The notes beneath the pieces are model-generated. The model did not search any database. It was not told the DNA's origin and worked only from the letters and a program-made list of their open reading frames with translations. Of a DNA stretch of 32,895 nucleotides, positions 14,996 through 22,918 are shown one piece after another (the stretch's first letter is position 1; each line of letters starts with the position of its first letter). Source of the DNA: Candidatus Saccharimonadota bacterium (GTDB lineage: Bacteria; Patescibacteriota; Saccharimonadia; Saccharimonadales; JAGQNJ01); NCBI GenBank assembly GCA_020428115.1, contig JAGQNJ010000001.1:1-32895 (forward strand), given 5' to 3'. A program made the position numbers and the translations under genes.

Positions 14996-17011
14996 TCAAT
15001 AGTAGTACCAGCGGTCAATACCGCCCGTGTTGGTAACGTCCACTAGTTTGCGTGGCTCGCCCCCTTGTATGTTGACCACATAGTCTGCTGTTTCTTGGTC
15101 TGTGTTTATTCGATACACAACGGTTGTGTCGTTCAGCCAGGTTATTGGAGTTGTCAGTCCACTTTGCGCAGTTATAGTCGCATCATCTTTGTTGCCGAGG
15201 TTATACACTAGCAATACGCCTTTGCCGTCGCGTTCGTCAGGCCAAATACTGTTCTCTTTGTTAGGGCTATTTACATATATACGTGACTTTTGTGTCGCAG
15301 GTGCGCCACCCATGGCATTCAGCGATCCATCAGCAAGATTGTACTCGTACCACGCCTGCCCGACCGCGATGGCAAGCTTGTTGTATTCGGTGCGGAAGAT
15401 ATTCCAAACTTCTTTGTCTATGAGAGCCTTACGGTTTTTGCCGTCGGCATCAACCACGAACAGTGCAATATTCGCGCCATCCGAAAATGCAGCAGATGGA
15501 GCGTAGTAGATCTTGTCGTTGGCTAGCACGATATCGTTAAAGTAGTTGGTGGCAGTAATCTCGGTGCTCTCGCCTGTTGCGTAGTCGTAGGTCATAAGCC
15601 GTTGTCGCTTTGGATTGTTAGTGCTGGCTCCAGCGGCAATCTGTACGTAGACGAGCTTATCGCCAACCCAGCCTACCACCTCAAATCGTTCCGACCGCCC
15701 CAGCGATACTGTTTCGTTCGTCTCTAGGTTGAGTATAGTAAGCGTGCTTAGTAGGTAACCGTCGCTGTTACGCATGTTGTCACGGGTAGATACCAGCGCC
15801 GCGACATTCTTGGTGGGGTGCGGTACAAGCACCATATCATCACGCTCCGTGCCGGTTCCGGCCAGAACAAGCTCCTCGTTTTTGCCATCAGCATCGATCT
15901 TATAGACGTCATATTTGCCCGATCGTTTGCTCACAAAGACATGCTTTTTGGCGGGAACCATTTTGACCTCAATCGCCTGGTTCGGGTCGCCAACCATCAG
16001 CTGCTCGTTGCGATAACCATCTTTGCTAATTGTTATTTCTGCATCTTCGTCGCTCTTGGTGTCTAGCGTCAGGACGAGCTTACCAGTATCGTCCGAAAAC
16101 GCACTGGCGTCTCCGCTGGTTGCCTCGGCCTTGGCGATAGGCTTATCAGACAAAAAGTCGTTAACCTGGAATGTATACTGTATGCCTGTTGGCTCCAGCT
16201 GATAATCTCCCAGCGGGTTACTGCCCCAGCCAATTGTTACTTTCTTGTCCACCTCGGCAAAGGCCCGCCGATCAATGGCCATATCCTGCTTGCCAAGCTT
16301 GAGCTTGCTCAGATACACCTGGCCTTCGTTGTCCGTAACGCCCGTCTGATTACCTATGCTTACCGTTACGTTCTTGAGCGGTTGCTGAGTACTCTGATCT
16401 AGCACCTTGAGCGATGCACGGCTGCGCACGCCAACAATATTAAGGAAAAAGTACCGTGTATTCGGTATACTCGCCAGCAGAATAATCAGTACGCCCACGC
16501 CGATGATAGTGGCCCATCGAGCCCTGGGGTTTTCCCACCACCGACGCAAAAAGTCTTTGGTCTTTTGCCAGAAACCCTGCTTTTTGTTATTGCTATCAAA
16601 GGCTCGCTCAACTGCCTCGTCTTCCGCGGCCAGCACTTCGTCACTCTCGCTTGCAGCGATATCGTCAACGGCAGTATCGAGATCTTCTTCTGAATCAGTC
16701 GCAGTATCTTGCTTGGGCTCTTCGGCAGGCTTGTCCGCGTCTGTTTTAGGCTCTTCTGGTTCGGGTTTCTCTGCAGCCTTTGCACTGTCTGCTGCGGGCA
16801 CTGGCGGCACACCCTTCATTGGGGCTTCTTCGGTTTTCGGCTCTTCGGGCTTTGGTTTGGGTTTGGGCTTGGCAGGTAGCTTTGGCTCAGGCTCGGGCGC
16901 AGCAGTTGGCGGGCTATCTTCAGGAGTCGGGCCCATGATGCCTTGTATCTTTTCATTCAGCTCTTTTTTGACTGCCTCGAGCTTGGCTTCTTTTTCTTTA
17001 TCTTCTTTCAT
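14996..17011 (-). CDS. 671-aa membrane-anchored surface protein with propeller-like domain
   Basis: Large unknown protein with clear architecture. Residues 1-150 are a cytoplasmic Pro/Lys/Glu-rich tail with repeats such as PKPKPKPEEPKTEE and acidic stretches. A basic patch (FWQKTKDFLRRWWENPRARW) precedes one helix at about 168-190 (ATIIGVGVLIILLASI). The outside begins with Ig-like or carboxypeptidase-regulatory-like beta domains (SLKVLDQSTQQPLKNVTVSI and a second copy near residue 270). After about residue 360 there is a series of beta blades with Tyr-Asp turns (SKRSGKYDVYKIDADGKNEE, FVVDADGKNRKALI) like TolB/WD40-type propellers. An extended -10 (TGC TATAAT) and a short leader precede it. 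It could bind a ligand or partner at the surface. No catalytic motif is seen. Confidence 0.8.
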   Translation of the reverse strand: MKEDKEKEAKLEAVKKELNEKIQGIMGPTPEDSPPTAAPEPEPKLPAKPKPKPKPEEPKTEEAPMKGVPPVPAADSAKAAEKPEPEEPKTDADKPAEEPKQDTATDSEEDLDTAVDDIAASESDEVLAAEDEAVERAFDSNNKKQGFWQKTKDFLRRWWENPRARWATIIGVGVLIILLASIPNTRYFFLNIVGVRSRASLKVLDQSTQQPLKNVTVSIGNQTGVTDNEGQVYLSKLKLGKQDMAIDRRAFAEVDKKVTIGWGSNPLGDYQLEPTGIQYTFQVNDFLSDKPIAKAEATSGDASAFSDDTGKLVLTLDTKSDEDAEITISKDGYRNEQLMVGDPNQAIEVKMVPAKKHVFVSKRSGKYDVYKIDADGKNEELVLAGTGTERDDMVLVPHPTKNVAALVSTRDNMRNSDGYLLSTLTILNLETNETVSLGRSERFEVVGWVGDKLVYVQIAAGASTNNPKRQRLMTYDYATGESTEITATNYFNDIVLANDKIYYAPSAAFSDGANIALFVVDADGKNRKALIDKEVWNIFRTEYNKLAIAVGQAWYEYNLADGSLNAMGGAPATQKSRIYVNSPNKENSIWPDERDGKGVLLVYNLGNKDDATITAQSGLTTPITWLNDTTVVYRINTDQETADYVVNIQGGEPRKLVDVTNTGGIDRWYYY

Positions 17012-17079
17012 TGGTAAGCATTACCTTCTTACACCCATTATAGCAAGAAGTTCTACTTACAATGACAATTTATTGCAGA

Positions 17080-17400
17080 CTAACTAGTAAGAATGGTGAT
17101 AAGACTTGGCATCAATGCATAAACCAAGATAACAGAAGCTACCGCAGCTATGGTAATCGGATCGATTCGTAGTTTTTGAGACTTTGAAAGCACGAGATAC
17201 GCGACAAATAAGGGGGCTACGACTAGCTCGACTAATATTGCCAAGCCAAAAGGGATTGAAGCCTCAATACCTGAAATATCCGTACTATTTCTGCTTACAT
17301 ACACTACTATTGCCCCACCAATAAAGAGCCCTATCTGCAGAAATGACAGAACTTTAACTACTAGTGACAGATTCTTTATTCGATTAGATTTCTTTTTCAT
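17080..17400 (-). CDS. Small membrane protein, three helices, 106 aa
   Basis: Unknown protein with a basic start (MKKKSNRIKN) and three hydrophobic helices (VLSFLQIGLFIGGAIVVYV, FGLAILVELVVAPLFVAYLV, ITIAAVASVILVYALMPSLI). The size, the order of helices and the position next to two similar genes suggest it is a diverged third member of that family, but alignment by eye is weak. It is A+T-rich compared with its neighbours. Confidence 0.7.
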   Translation of the reverse strand: MKKKSNRIKNLSLVVKVLSFLQIGLFIGGAIVVYVSRNSTDISGIEASIPFGLAILVELVVAPLFVAYLVLSKSQKLRIDPITIAAVASVILVYALMPSLITILTS

Positions 17401-17430
17401 TTTACTATTTTCGTATATACAGTATGTTCC

Positions 17431-17739
17431 CTAGAGAAAGAGCAGTACCACTAGGGGGAGTAAAAAAAGCAATAAAACAACTACAACCCTGCTGAAGCCT
17501 ATCCTGTTACGCTTTTGCCAAATGATGTATTCAACCAATAAAATTAAATTGACTACACTCAGGGCTAAAAAAAGCCCCCCTAGAACTACCTGGTTCCCCA
17601 GCCCATCGTATCCCTTGTCTTGGCCGTAGTTAAATAGCCAGTAGGCAACCAAATATACAATAATTTGTGCGCTTATCAGCACACTTAGCAAGACTGCTCG
17701 TGTATTTTTTTCTCTATGAGTTCGTTTATTTTGTTTCAT
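17431..17739 (-). CDS. Small membrane protein, tandem paralogue copy B, 102 aa
   Basis: Three or four helices (AVLLSVLISAQIIVYLVAYW, VVLGGLFLALSVVNLILLVE, RVVVVLLLFLLPLVVLLFL) after a basic start (MKQNKRTHREKN). It aligns with the gene at 17821 through the central segment: GLGNQVVLGGLFLALSVVNL here against GLGQQVLLGIIFILTSVANL there. The start at 17739 is chosen over the longer frame to 17796 because the paralogue starts at the same point relative to an identical 15-base upstream block. Function unknown; small membrane proteins in tandem copies can be immunity proteins or toxins, but nothing here proves that. Confidence 0.72.
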   Translation of the reverse strand: MKQNKRTHREKNTRAVLLSVLISAQIIVYLVAYWLFNYGQDKGYDGLGNQVVLGGLFLALSVVNLILLVEYIIWQKRNRIGFSRVVVVLLLFLLPLVVLLFL

Positions 17740-17746
17740 TTTGCCA

Positions 17747-17761
17747 TTCCCACTTATTTCC
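17747..17761 (-). repeat. 15-base block upstream of paralogue B
   Basis: Minus-strand GGAAATAAGTGGGAA, seven bases before the ATG. It is identical in sequence and spacing to 18149-18163 before paralogue C. It probably holds the ribosome binding site, and its conservation supports recent duplication. Confidence 0.7.
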
Positions 17762-17820
17762 TTGAACAGTCTTTTCTTAGGAAATGATGCAGGCACAGTA
17801 AGAAATATTCATACACTATC

Positions 17821-18141
17821 TCAGCTTAGAATATACGGATTGATAATAAAAATGTATGCCATTACTAATAGAAAGAGTGCTATTGCAATGTAATTAGGAC
17901 TTTCGTGCTGTTTTAAGGATCGGTATATATTTACTATCACCATGACCAAATTAGCAACACTAGTTAGAATGAAGATAATACCTAGTAGTACCTGCTGCCC
18001 AAGTCCAGTGAAATCATTATATTCTTTACCCATAAGAGCAACAGACAGCAAATAGATACCAAAAAGAATTATTGATAATACTATAGATATGGTTGCTTCT
18101 TTTCCATTGTTTATCTTTTTGCTGTACTGTTTCTTTTTCAT
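17821..18141 (-). CDS. Small membrane protein, tandem paralogue copy C, 106 aa
   Basis: Paralogue of the 102-aa protein downstream. Basic start (MKKKQYSKKINNGKE), then three helices (ISIVLSIILFGIYLLSVALM, VLLGIIFILTSVANLVMVIV, YIAIALFLLVMAYIFI). The shared signature is a Gly-Leu-Gly-x-Gln-Val-x-Leu-Gly stretch at the start of the second helix, preceded by an Asp/Tyr-rich loop (KEYNDFTGLGQQ; GYDGLGNQ in copy B). It may be in one transcript with copy B and the 106-aa gene. Confidence 0.72.
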   Translation of the reverse strand: MKKKQYSKKINNGKEATISIVLSIILFGIYLLSVALMGKEYNDFTGLGQQVLLGIIFILTSVANLVMVIVNIYRSLKQHESPNYIAIALFLLVMAYIFIINPYILS

Positions 18142-18148
18142 ATTATTG

Positions 18149-18163
18149 TTCCCACTTATTTCC
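18149..18163 (-). repeat. 15-base block upstream of paralogue C
   Basis: Identical to 17747-17761 and again seven bases before the start codon. Confidence 0.7.
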
Positions 18164-18177
18164 CATACATAGTATCA

Positions 18178-20949
18178 CTATTCCGTTAATGCCTGGTTGG
18201 CAAAATTTCTACCTGTTGCACGTTCTTGAGCAGTTGTGCCATCTTGAATGGTTGCCTGATAACAGTATTGGCCTTCTGTACTCGCATTAGGGGAATTGTT
18301 CTCTACAACGCTGCCTTCAACAACTTGTCTAGGCCCAGTGTGCTGCCACCCTGACTGGCTTACTTCACAAATATAGTATGTGCCCCAATAGAGCTTATTG
18401 AACAGATACTTGCCGGGGTTAACTTCATATGCCCCAGTGGTTGTTGTTGCAACAAAACTCCATTGTTCGTCATATAAATTAATGCCCCACCCTGCCGTTG
18501 GTAGCTCGGTCTTTTGTTTGCGGCCATCGCCGTTCACATCTTCGTACACAGTGCCCGCAATGCGGCCTTCCCCAGGAGCTCGATCAATAAACCCATCACA
18601 AGCATCATCTATTTTGTCTTTGTCTATGTCTTGACCAGATTGCTCAAACGCAGGGCAACTATCATAGCCGTTCTTGATGCCATCGCCATCATAGTCGTTT
18701 GCAAAAGCTGCTACGTAAATGGTCTTGTAAACATCAATAGCTTGGCCGGTCATGTTTGTCCCGTAGATATGTAGCGTATGGAATCCAGGATCTACCGAGG
18801 GAACCCTAAATCTTGCTGTCAGATCACCATCTGTATTGGTTGTAAATGTTCCGAGTACAATTGGCTCCGAGTGTAACTCTATCTGATAGCTTGTATTTGC
18901 TGCCAGTGCATATTGATCACCATCCAGCGCAACATTCTGCAGGCGTCCTGTTATTGCAAGATCAGATGTTGCCTCAGGTGCTGCGCTAATTTCACGGATT
19001 TCCCGACCCGTACGTGGAACGTTAAGAATTGGCAGGTCGTCTGTTATAGCTGGTGGTACAGCCGCAGCATCTGGCTGGGGGTTAGCAAGCGTAAAGTTAC
19101 TGGTCTGCTCTAAAATTTTGTCTTTGTATAGTTGGTGCCCGAGTTTGTTCGGATGATAGCTTGCATTGGCTGTGGGGCCAATTCCTGATAGTGGCGAATC
19201 TCCACCCAGCGTGAGACCATTAACCGCCACAAAGTACGATTCTGTTTCGCACAACTTATGGCCTGCAAAAGCGTCCCCTACATCAACAAAGCTAACCCCG
19301 GCACTCGCTGCGGCACTTGATATCACGTTATTGAGATACTCGATCAACATGTTGGAAAATTTAACCTCTTCGCTATCAAGTCTCACATTCACTGCGCAAT
19401 TGCCATTGTTCTGGGCAATTTTTGGATAGCCCACGGCGTAAATTTTTGCATTTGAAGCAGTACTCCTAATTTTCCCGTACATACCTTTCAATTCAGCAAA
19501 CGTTTTATTAACCGTGTCGATAAGCTCAAACCTGTCTTCATATGTTGCATAGCAAGTCCCGGGAACTACTGCTAAGTTACCCACACATTTTTGTACTATT
19601 CCTCCGAACCCGATATCGTTACCACTAATGCCCACTGTAATAACATCTGGATTAACTTTGTTCACATAATGTAGTTGCTTTCTAAAACCTGGCAACATGC
19701 CACCTAGGGTGTTTGGATCTGGAATATTTACATACTGCACGTCATCAGTAATGTTCCTGACGACCGCACCCGAACATGCAACTGAATTATACGATTGTAG
19801 ATCTAGCTCCTGACCAATTAGGTACGGATACGAGACCTTCGACAAATGGCATTTGTTCTCTGGTGTATCCGTTTCTAGGAAATAATCATATGCTCCCTCG
19901 CCCGAACTATATGAATCGCCAAGCGCCAGATAGTCCTGATCCTCGATAACCGCACCTGGTGGCGCCATGCGTAACTTGCTGGTTGCGTTTGTGCCATTTA
20001 CAGTCGCGTTCACATAAAAACTAATTAAGCTATCATTAACAAAACGAGGTTGCCACGAACGCTTATAGCCAGGTATGTGCTGTGAAATTGCACTATTTAC
20101 GTCAGTATTACTACAAGCAACAGGTCCAGTGATAGCCTCTGGTACTGCTGCGCATGTCTGCGTATCAGCTATATTAAACATTCCAGTTGCAGCCGATATG
20201 ACAAATCGCCCATCATCACTAATTGCAAAGTGTGGCTTTGGATCAGATCCAAGATGATACGTGAACGGCGATCGAAACGGTGTTACCTGGTAGGAAGTAA
20301 GATCGACTTTAAGTGTGGCCAAATATTCGGAATCAACCACCATCCATTTGCCGTTTGCAGAAAATGTCATCGTGCTTGGTTTGACATATAGATCCGTTCC
20401 TGCAGCGTCCTCAAGTGTTTTTGTCGGGCTTGAGGGTAAGGTAAAGGTGACCGATTGATCAATAATGTTGGTGTCAATGCTCATAGTTCTGTTTATATTT
20501 TCATAGAAGTGCGATTTGAGCCCATTGCCAGTATTCTCGTACACTACTACTGTTTTTGAACCAGGAACTGGGACCATGCTCTGCTGTGAACCCGCGGTCG
20601 ATACGACCTTGCCGGCTACACCACTACCGTTTAATTCTATATAGCCTGCAGGATCAACCAGACCAAAATCCGTCTGCACAGCGCAAGCTTCGTGGCTCAC
20701 TTCTGCCTGTCCAAGCAGTGGAATAGCGGGTTTCGTAACGAACTTGTGTTTTGTGCAGTCTATATTGCCGTAACCAGTTATTGTCGTTGGTAATGCCTGC
20801 CCCGTCGGCAGTTGTTCTGCCTGGCTAAGTGTTGGATTACCTGGGGTTAGCCATGTGGCCAAGGTGTCGTCAGCAGCAGCCAGTTTGCCAATTCCAAATG
20901 TACAGACCAGCACCACTACTACAAGTGTTCTGAATAATTTTTGCTTCAC
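18178..20949 (-). CDS. 923-aa secreted SGNH/GDSL hydrolase with TSP3-like and SdrD_B-like modules
   Basis: Modular exported protein. The signal peptide is LFRTLVVVVLVCTFGIGKLAAA. Residues ~30-330 are a beta-rich domain with propeller-like features. The SGNH hydrolase starts at LALGDSYSSGEG (Ser346). Block III is GISGNDIGFGG and the catalytic His is in SYHPNKLGH (His599); the usual Asp three residues before it is missing, as in Ser-His dyad esterases of the Streptomyces type. After ~640 come an Ig-like domain, a thrombospondin type 3-like calcium motif (DYDGDGIKNGYDSCP, DIDKDKIDDACD) and an SdrD_B-like domain (AGTVYEDVNGDGRKQKTELP). Four or more cysteine pairs fit extracellular folding. No sortase signal is seen. 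It likely acts on esters at the cell or host surface. The GTG start has AAGGTGG upstream. Confidence 0.88.
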   Translation of the reverse strand: MKQKLFRTLVVVVLVCTFGIGKLAAADDTLATWLTPGNPTLSQAEQLPTGQALPTTITGYGNIDCTKHKFVTKPAIPLLGQAEVSHEACAVQTDFGLVDPAGYIELNGSGVAGKVVSTAGSQQSMVPVPGSKTVVVYENTGNGLKSHFYENINRTMSIDTNIIDQSVTFTLPSSPTKTLEDAAGTDLYVKPSTMTFSANGKWMVVDSEYLATLKVDLTSYQVTPFRSPFTYHLGSDPKPHFAISDDGRFVISAATGMFNIADTQTCAAVPEAITGPVACSNTDVNSAISQHIPGYKRSWQPRFVNDSLISFYVNATVNGTNATSKLRMAPPGAVIEDQDYLALGDSYSSGEGAYDYFLETDTPENKCHLSKVSYPYLIGQELDLQSYNSVACSGAVVRNITDDVQYVNIPDPNTLGGMLPGFRKQLHYVNKVNPDVITVGISGNDIGFGGIVQKCVGNLAVVPGTCYATYEDRFELIDTVNKTFAELKGMYGKIRSTASNAKIYAVGYPKIAQNNGNCAVNVRLDSEEVKFSNMLIEYLNNVISSAAASAGVSFVDVGDAFAGHKLCETESYFVAVNGLTLGGDSPLSGIGPTANASYHPNKLGHQLYKDKILEQTSNFTLANPQPDAAAVPPAITDDLPILNVPRTGREIREISAAPEATSDLAITGRLQNVALDGDQYALAANTSYQIELHSEPIVLGTFTTNTDGDLTARFRVPSVDPGFHTLHIYGTNMTGQAIDVYKTIYVAAFANDYDGDGIKNGYDSCPAFEQSGQDIDKDKIDDACDGFIDRAPGEGRIAGTVYEDVNGDGRKQKTELPTAGWGINLYDEQWSFVATTTTGAYEVNPGKYLFNKLYWGTYYICEVSQSGWQHTGPRQVVEGSVVENNSPNASTEGQYCYQATIQDGTTAQERATGRNFANQALTE

Positions 20950-20971
20950 AACTAGATGCCCACCTTTTTTA

Positions 20972-20987
20972 TATACTTATAAGTATA
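20972..20987. promoter_or_regulatory. 16-bp perfect palindrome over the -10 region of the SGNH gene
   Basis: TATACTTATAAGTATA is its own reverse complement. Its upstream half is also a -10-like TATACT for the minus-strand SGNH gene, about 33 bases before the GTG. It could be an operator, or chance in an A+T-rich promoter. The rest of 20950-21070 shows nothing else. Confidence 0.45.
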
Positions 20988-21070
20988 GTATCAATCTTCG
21001 CGTGTCACACAAATAAATAAGCCGATAGCAAAAAGGTAATTTTACTCATTCCTAATACAAGGTGAATTTT

Positions 21071-21421
21071 CTACAAAGTCGAGTGGCGGTCTTTGACTGT
21101 TGATACCAAAAAGCTAACCACAACCACGGCAAGTATCGCTGCGCCCACAAATATCATCCACCCATCTAAGTGAAACCCATCGGCAGACGTTAGTGGGGTG
21201 GTCTCTGTCTGTACTTGTGCTGAACTAGTGGGTACTGCCGTGGTACTCACGGTAATAACCGCGCCATTGCTGCGAGTCTGCAGACCACTCACCCCGACCT
21301 GTCCCGCGCTGGTGGTTTGATCTGGGTTAGCCGTAGATTGCTGCAGGGCATTGCCCCAGCTGGACTGCTGCAACTGTGGTGCACCTGTCTGATTGCCTTG
21401 CGTCACTGGACCTTCCGTCAT
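21071..21421 (-). CDS. Membrane-anchored Ser/Thr/Gln-rich protein, 116 aa
   Basis: Unknown. Residues 1-80 are low-complexity Ser/Thr/Gln/Ala (GNQTGAPQLQQSSWGNALQQ) without a signal peptide. A single helix near the C-terminus (WMIFVGAAILAVVVVSFLV) is followed by a short basic tail (STVKDRHSTL). This is the layout of a tail-anchored or reverse-oriented stalk protein with the N-terminus possibly outside. A leaderless promoter precedes it. It stands between the SGNH protein and another anchored protein, suggesting a surface-related group. Confidence 0.75.
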   Translation of the reverse strand: MTEGPVTQGNQTGAPQLQQSSWGNALQQSTANPDQTTSAGQVGVSGLQTRSNGAVITVSTTAVPTSSAQVQTETTPLTSADGFHLDGWMIFVGAAILAVVVVSFLVSTVKDRHSTL

Positions 21422-21427
21422 GTCAAA

Positions 21428-21456
21428 ACAGTAGCACTTTTTGGCCGTTTTACCAA
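21428..21456 (-). promoter_or_regulatory. Promoter of the 116-aa gene (leaderless start)
   Basis: Minus strand TTGGTA (21451-21456), 17-base spacer, TACTGT (21428-21433), six bases to ATG at 21421. Confidence 0.55.
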
Positions 21457-21471
21457 CCGAGCACGCCGTGA

Positions 21472-22257
21472 CTAGCCTTGCAGAGCAAGAAACTTGGCGA
21501 ACTCGTCTGGGTGCTCACACATTGCCGCAAACTCACGACTGTTGATAATGCTGTTGAACTCCGCAAATGATGTGCCTGGGTGGCTGGCCTCGAACTGATG
21601 AAACCAATCAGCGACAGCCGTAGATTGCATATTGGGTTTGGCTTGCCGACTGGCCTGGGTTATCGAATCTATGATATTTGTAGAGCCAGAACCACGCGCG
21701 CTAAGCCCGTATTTGAGCCCAACAGCGGCGCCCACAAGTGCTACGCCACCAGCAGCCACGGCCACTACTGGACGCCTGCGGGCACGTTCGATTGTGTTAT
21801 GTGCCAGCGTATTGATCTGCACTGATTTTTTGAGCAACCAGTTACTAAGTCGTCGCGGTTTAGGTACTGCATGCTCTATTGTCTGGCTTTGTGGCTGCTC
21901 TACTGGAAGCGCAGGCTCAGGTTGAGTGATTGGCGCACGACCAAGATAGGCATCGTATTCATCAACCCTACAAATCGGCTGAGCGGAACCAAGCAGTATG
22001 CGGGCGTGCCCCATATTACTCCCTAGCTCTTCGTGATAGCCTGCCCTAAACATGTATCGTGCACGGTGTACTGCGAGGCGGAATCGACCTGGGAATCTGC
22101 GTGCTGGCTGCACCTGCTCAATCGCTTGTGGCGGCTCTGGTGCAGGTGGCATTTCGCCAAATGCAACTAGCTCCTCGTATGCAGCATACTCAAGAGCCCG
22201 AGAATCTAACGCTTCGGGTTCCATGGTTTCAAACTGGCCAGGCTCTGCTGTAATCAC
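21472..22257 (-). CDS. Anchored protein with Pro/Glu-rich segments, 261 aa
   Basis: Unknown family. The N-terminal 140 residues are rich in Glu, Pro and Ala with a basic patch (RRFPGRFRLAVHRARYMFR). A glycine/alanine helix at about 164-184 (VVAVAAGGVALVGAAVGLKY) is the only membrane segment. The C-terminal ~75 residues (ADWFHQFEASHPGTSFAEFN...) look like a small helical domain outside. The start is GTG at 22257 with AAAGGAT about nine bases upstream. TATAAT about 48 bases upstream gives a real leader. Confidence 0.75.
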   Translation of the reverse strand: MITAEPGQFETMEPEALDSRALEYAAYEELVAFGEMPPAPEPPQAIEQVQPARRFPGRFRLAVHRARYMFRAGYHEELGSNMGHARILLGSAQPICRVDEYDAYLGRAPITQPEPALPVEQPQSQTIEHAVPKPRRLSNWLLKKSVQINTLAHNTIERARRRPVVAVAAGGVALVGAAVGLKYGLSARGSGSTNIIDSITQASRQAKPNMQSTAVADWFHQFEASHPGTSFAEFNSIINSREFAAMCEHPDEFAKFLALQG

Positions 22258-22376
22258 TAGTAATCTATCCTTTAGACTGCTTTATTAGTTTGATTATTAT
22301 ACCTTAAAATTGGCTTTTACGCCACTCTGGCCATTGCTTTGCCCTGTCACGCCCCTGTCCACCAGAAGAAAACAAC

Positions 22377-22404
22377 TTGAGTTTATCTGTTATTTTGCTA
22401 GAAT
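22377..22404 (+). promoter_or_regulatory. tRNA promoter
   Basis: TTGAGT (22377-22382), 16-base spacer ending in TGC, TAGAAT (22399-22404). The transcript should start about eight bases before tRNA-Phe and continue through tRNA-Gly. Confidence 0.7.
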
Positions 22405-22418
22405 AACATGGTCGATGA

Positions 22419-22494
22419 GGCGCTATAGCTCAGCTGGTAGAGCAGAGGCCTGAAGAGCCTTGTGTCCCTGGTTCGAGTCCAGGTGGCGCCACCA
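22419..22494 (+). tRNA. tRNA-Phe (GAA)
   Basis: The 76 bases fold as a full cloverleaf with encoded CCA: acceptor GGCGCTA with TGGCGCC, D-arm GCTC/GAGC, anticodon loop CTGAAGA, T-arm CCTGG TTCGAGT CCAGG. All invariant positions are normal. Confidence 0.97.
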
Positions 22495-22528
22495 GCAATC
22501 AGCAAATAGCGAACATATCGAACACCAT

Positions 22529-22605
22529 GCGGGTGTAGCTCAGTTGTTTAGAGCGCATCCTTGCCAAGGATGAGGCCGCGGGTTAGAGTCCCGCCACCCG
22601 CACCA
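22529..22605 (+). tRNA. tRNA-Gly (GCC) with U19 and A56
   Basis: The 77 bases include CCA. Acceptor GCGGGTG with CACCCGC, anticodon loop TTGCCAA, T-stem GCGGG/CCCGC. The D-loop reads AGTTGTTTA (position 19 is T rather than G) and the T-loop reads TTAGAGT (position 56 is A rather than C). The nearly universal G19-C56 elbow pair is therefore replaced by U19-A56. Its 3' part is the attachment site of the island that follows. Confidence 0.95.
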
Positions 22606-22607
22606 AA
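22585..22607 (+). repeat. attL: 23-bp direct repeat at the 3' end of tRNA-Gly
   Basis: The 23 bases from A56 of tRNA-Gly to two bases past CCA are identical to 29101-29123. Integration at a tRNA 3' end keeps the tRNA intact on this side. Confidence 0.85.
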
Positions 22608-22619
22608 TATTTGAATTAT

Positions 22620-22639
22620 GACCCGCAAGGGTCTTTTTC
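22620..22639 (+). terminator. Terminator after tRNA-Gly at the island's left end
   Basis: GACCC (22620-22624), loop GCAA, GGGTC (22629-22633), then TTTTTCTTT. Confidence 0.8.
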
Positions 22640-22918
22640 TTTGTCTCAACGACTGTTCTAAAGGGGTCGTTTAGTATATAAGACAACTTCTTGTCCTTTA
22701 GTTCAATGTTTGAAAGTACGTATTCTAGCAACTTCTGTCTTAGCCCCTCATCGCTCTCATTGAACAGCTGTTCAGCCCGTTGAGCCAAGTCTAACAGATA
22801 GGATGCTGTAACTTGAAAGTCTTTATTGTCGCTTGTTAGCAACTTTAGGCGGTCATTTAGCTCCTGCTGTTTCTTTTCTAGCTCAGTTGCAATTTCATCG
22901 TGGAATGTCTGTGTAATT

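Larger units (their letters stand above)
22540..22917 (-). pseudogene. 3' remnant of a large serine recombinase
   Basis: The frame is open from a TGA at 22918-22920 down to a stop inside tRNA-Gly. The peptide has the C-terminal coiled-coil look of large serine recombinases found in Patescibacteria mobile elements: DEIATELEKKQQELNDRLKL, then KDFQVTASYLLDLAQRAEQL and QKLLEYVLSNIELKDKKL. No catalytic serine domain or zinc-ribbon domain is left anywhere in the window. The last ~25 codons (CGWRDSNPRPHPWQ...) are antisense to the tRNA, as expected for an integrase whose 3' end reads into its own attachment site. So the island probably once carried its own integrase and lost about three quarters of it. 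Confidence 0.75.

Noticed and set aside
16407..17087. Plus-strand 226-codon Ser-rich frame
   Set aside because: Mirror image of the Pro/Lys/Glu-rich tail of the 671-aa protein; biased composition keeps the opposite strand open.
22826..22918. N-terminal part of the plus-strand frame ending at 23074
   Set aside because: It is the reverse of the recombinase remnant (Ser/Cys/Phe-rich nonsense). Only the part after about 22919 looks coding.
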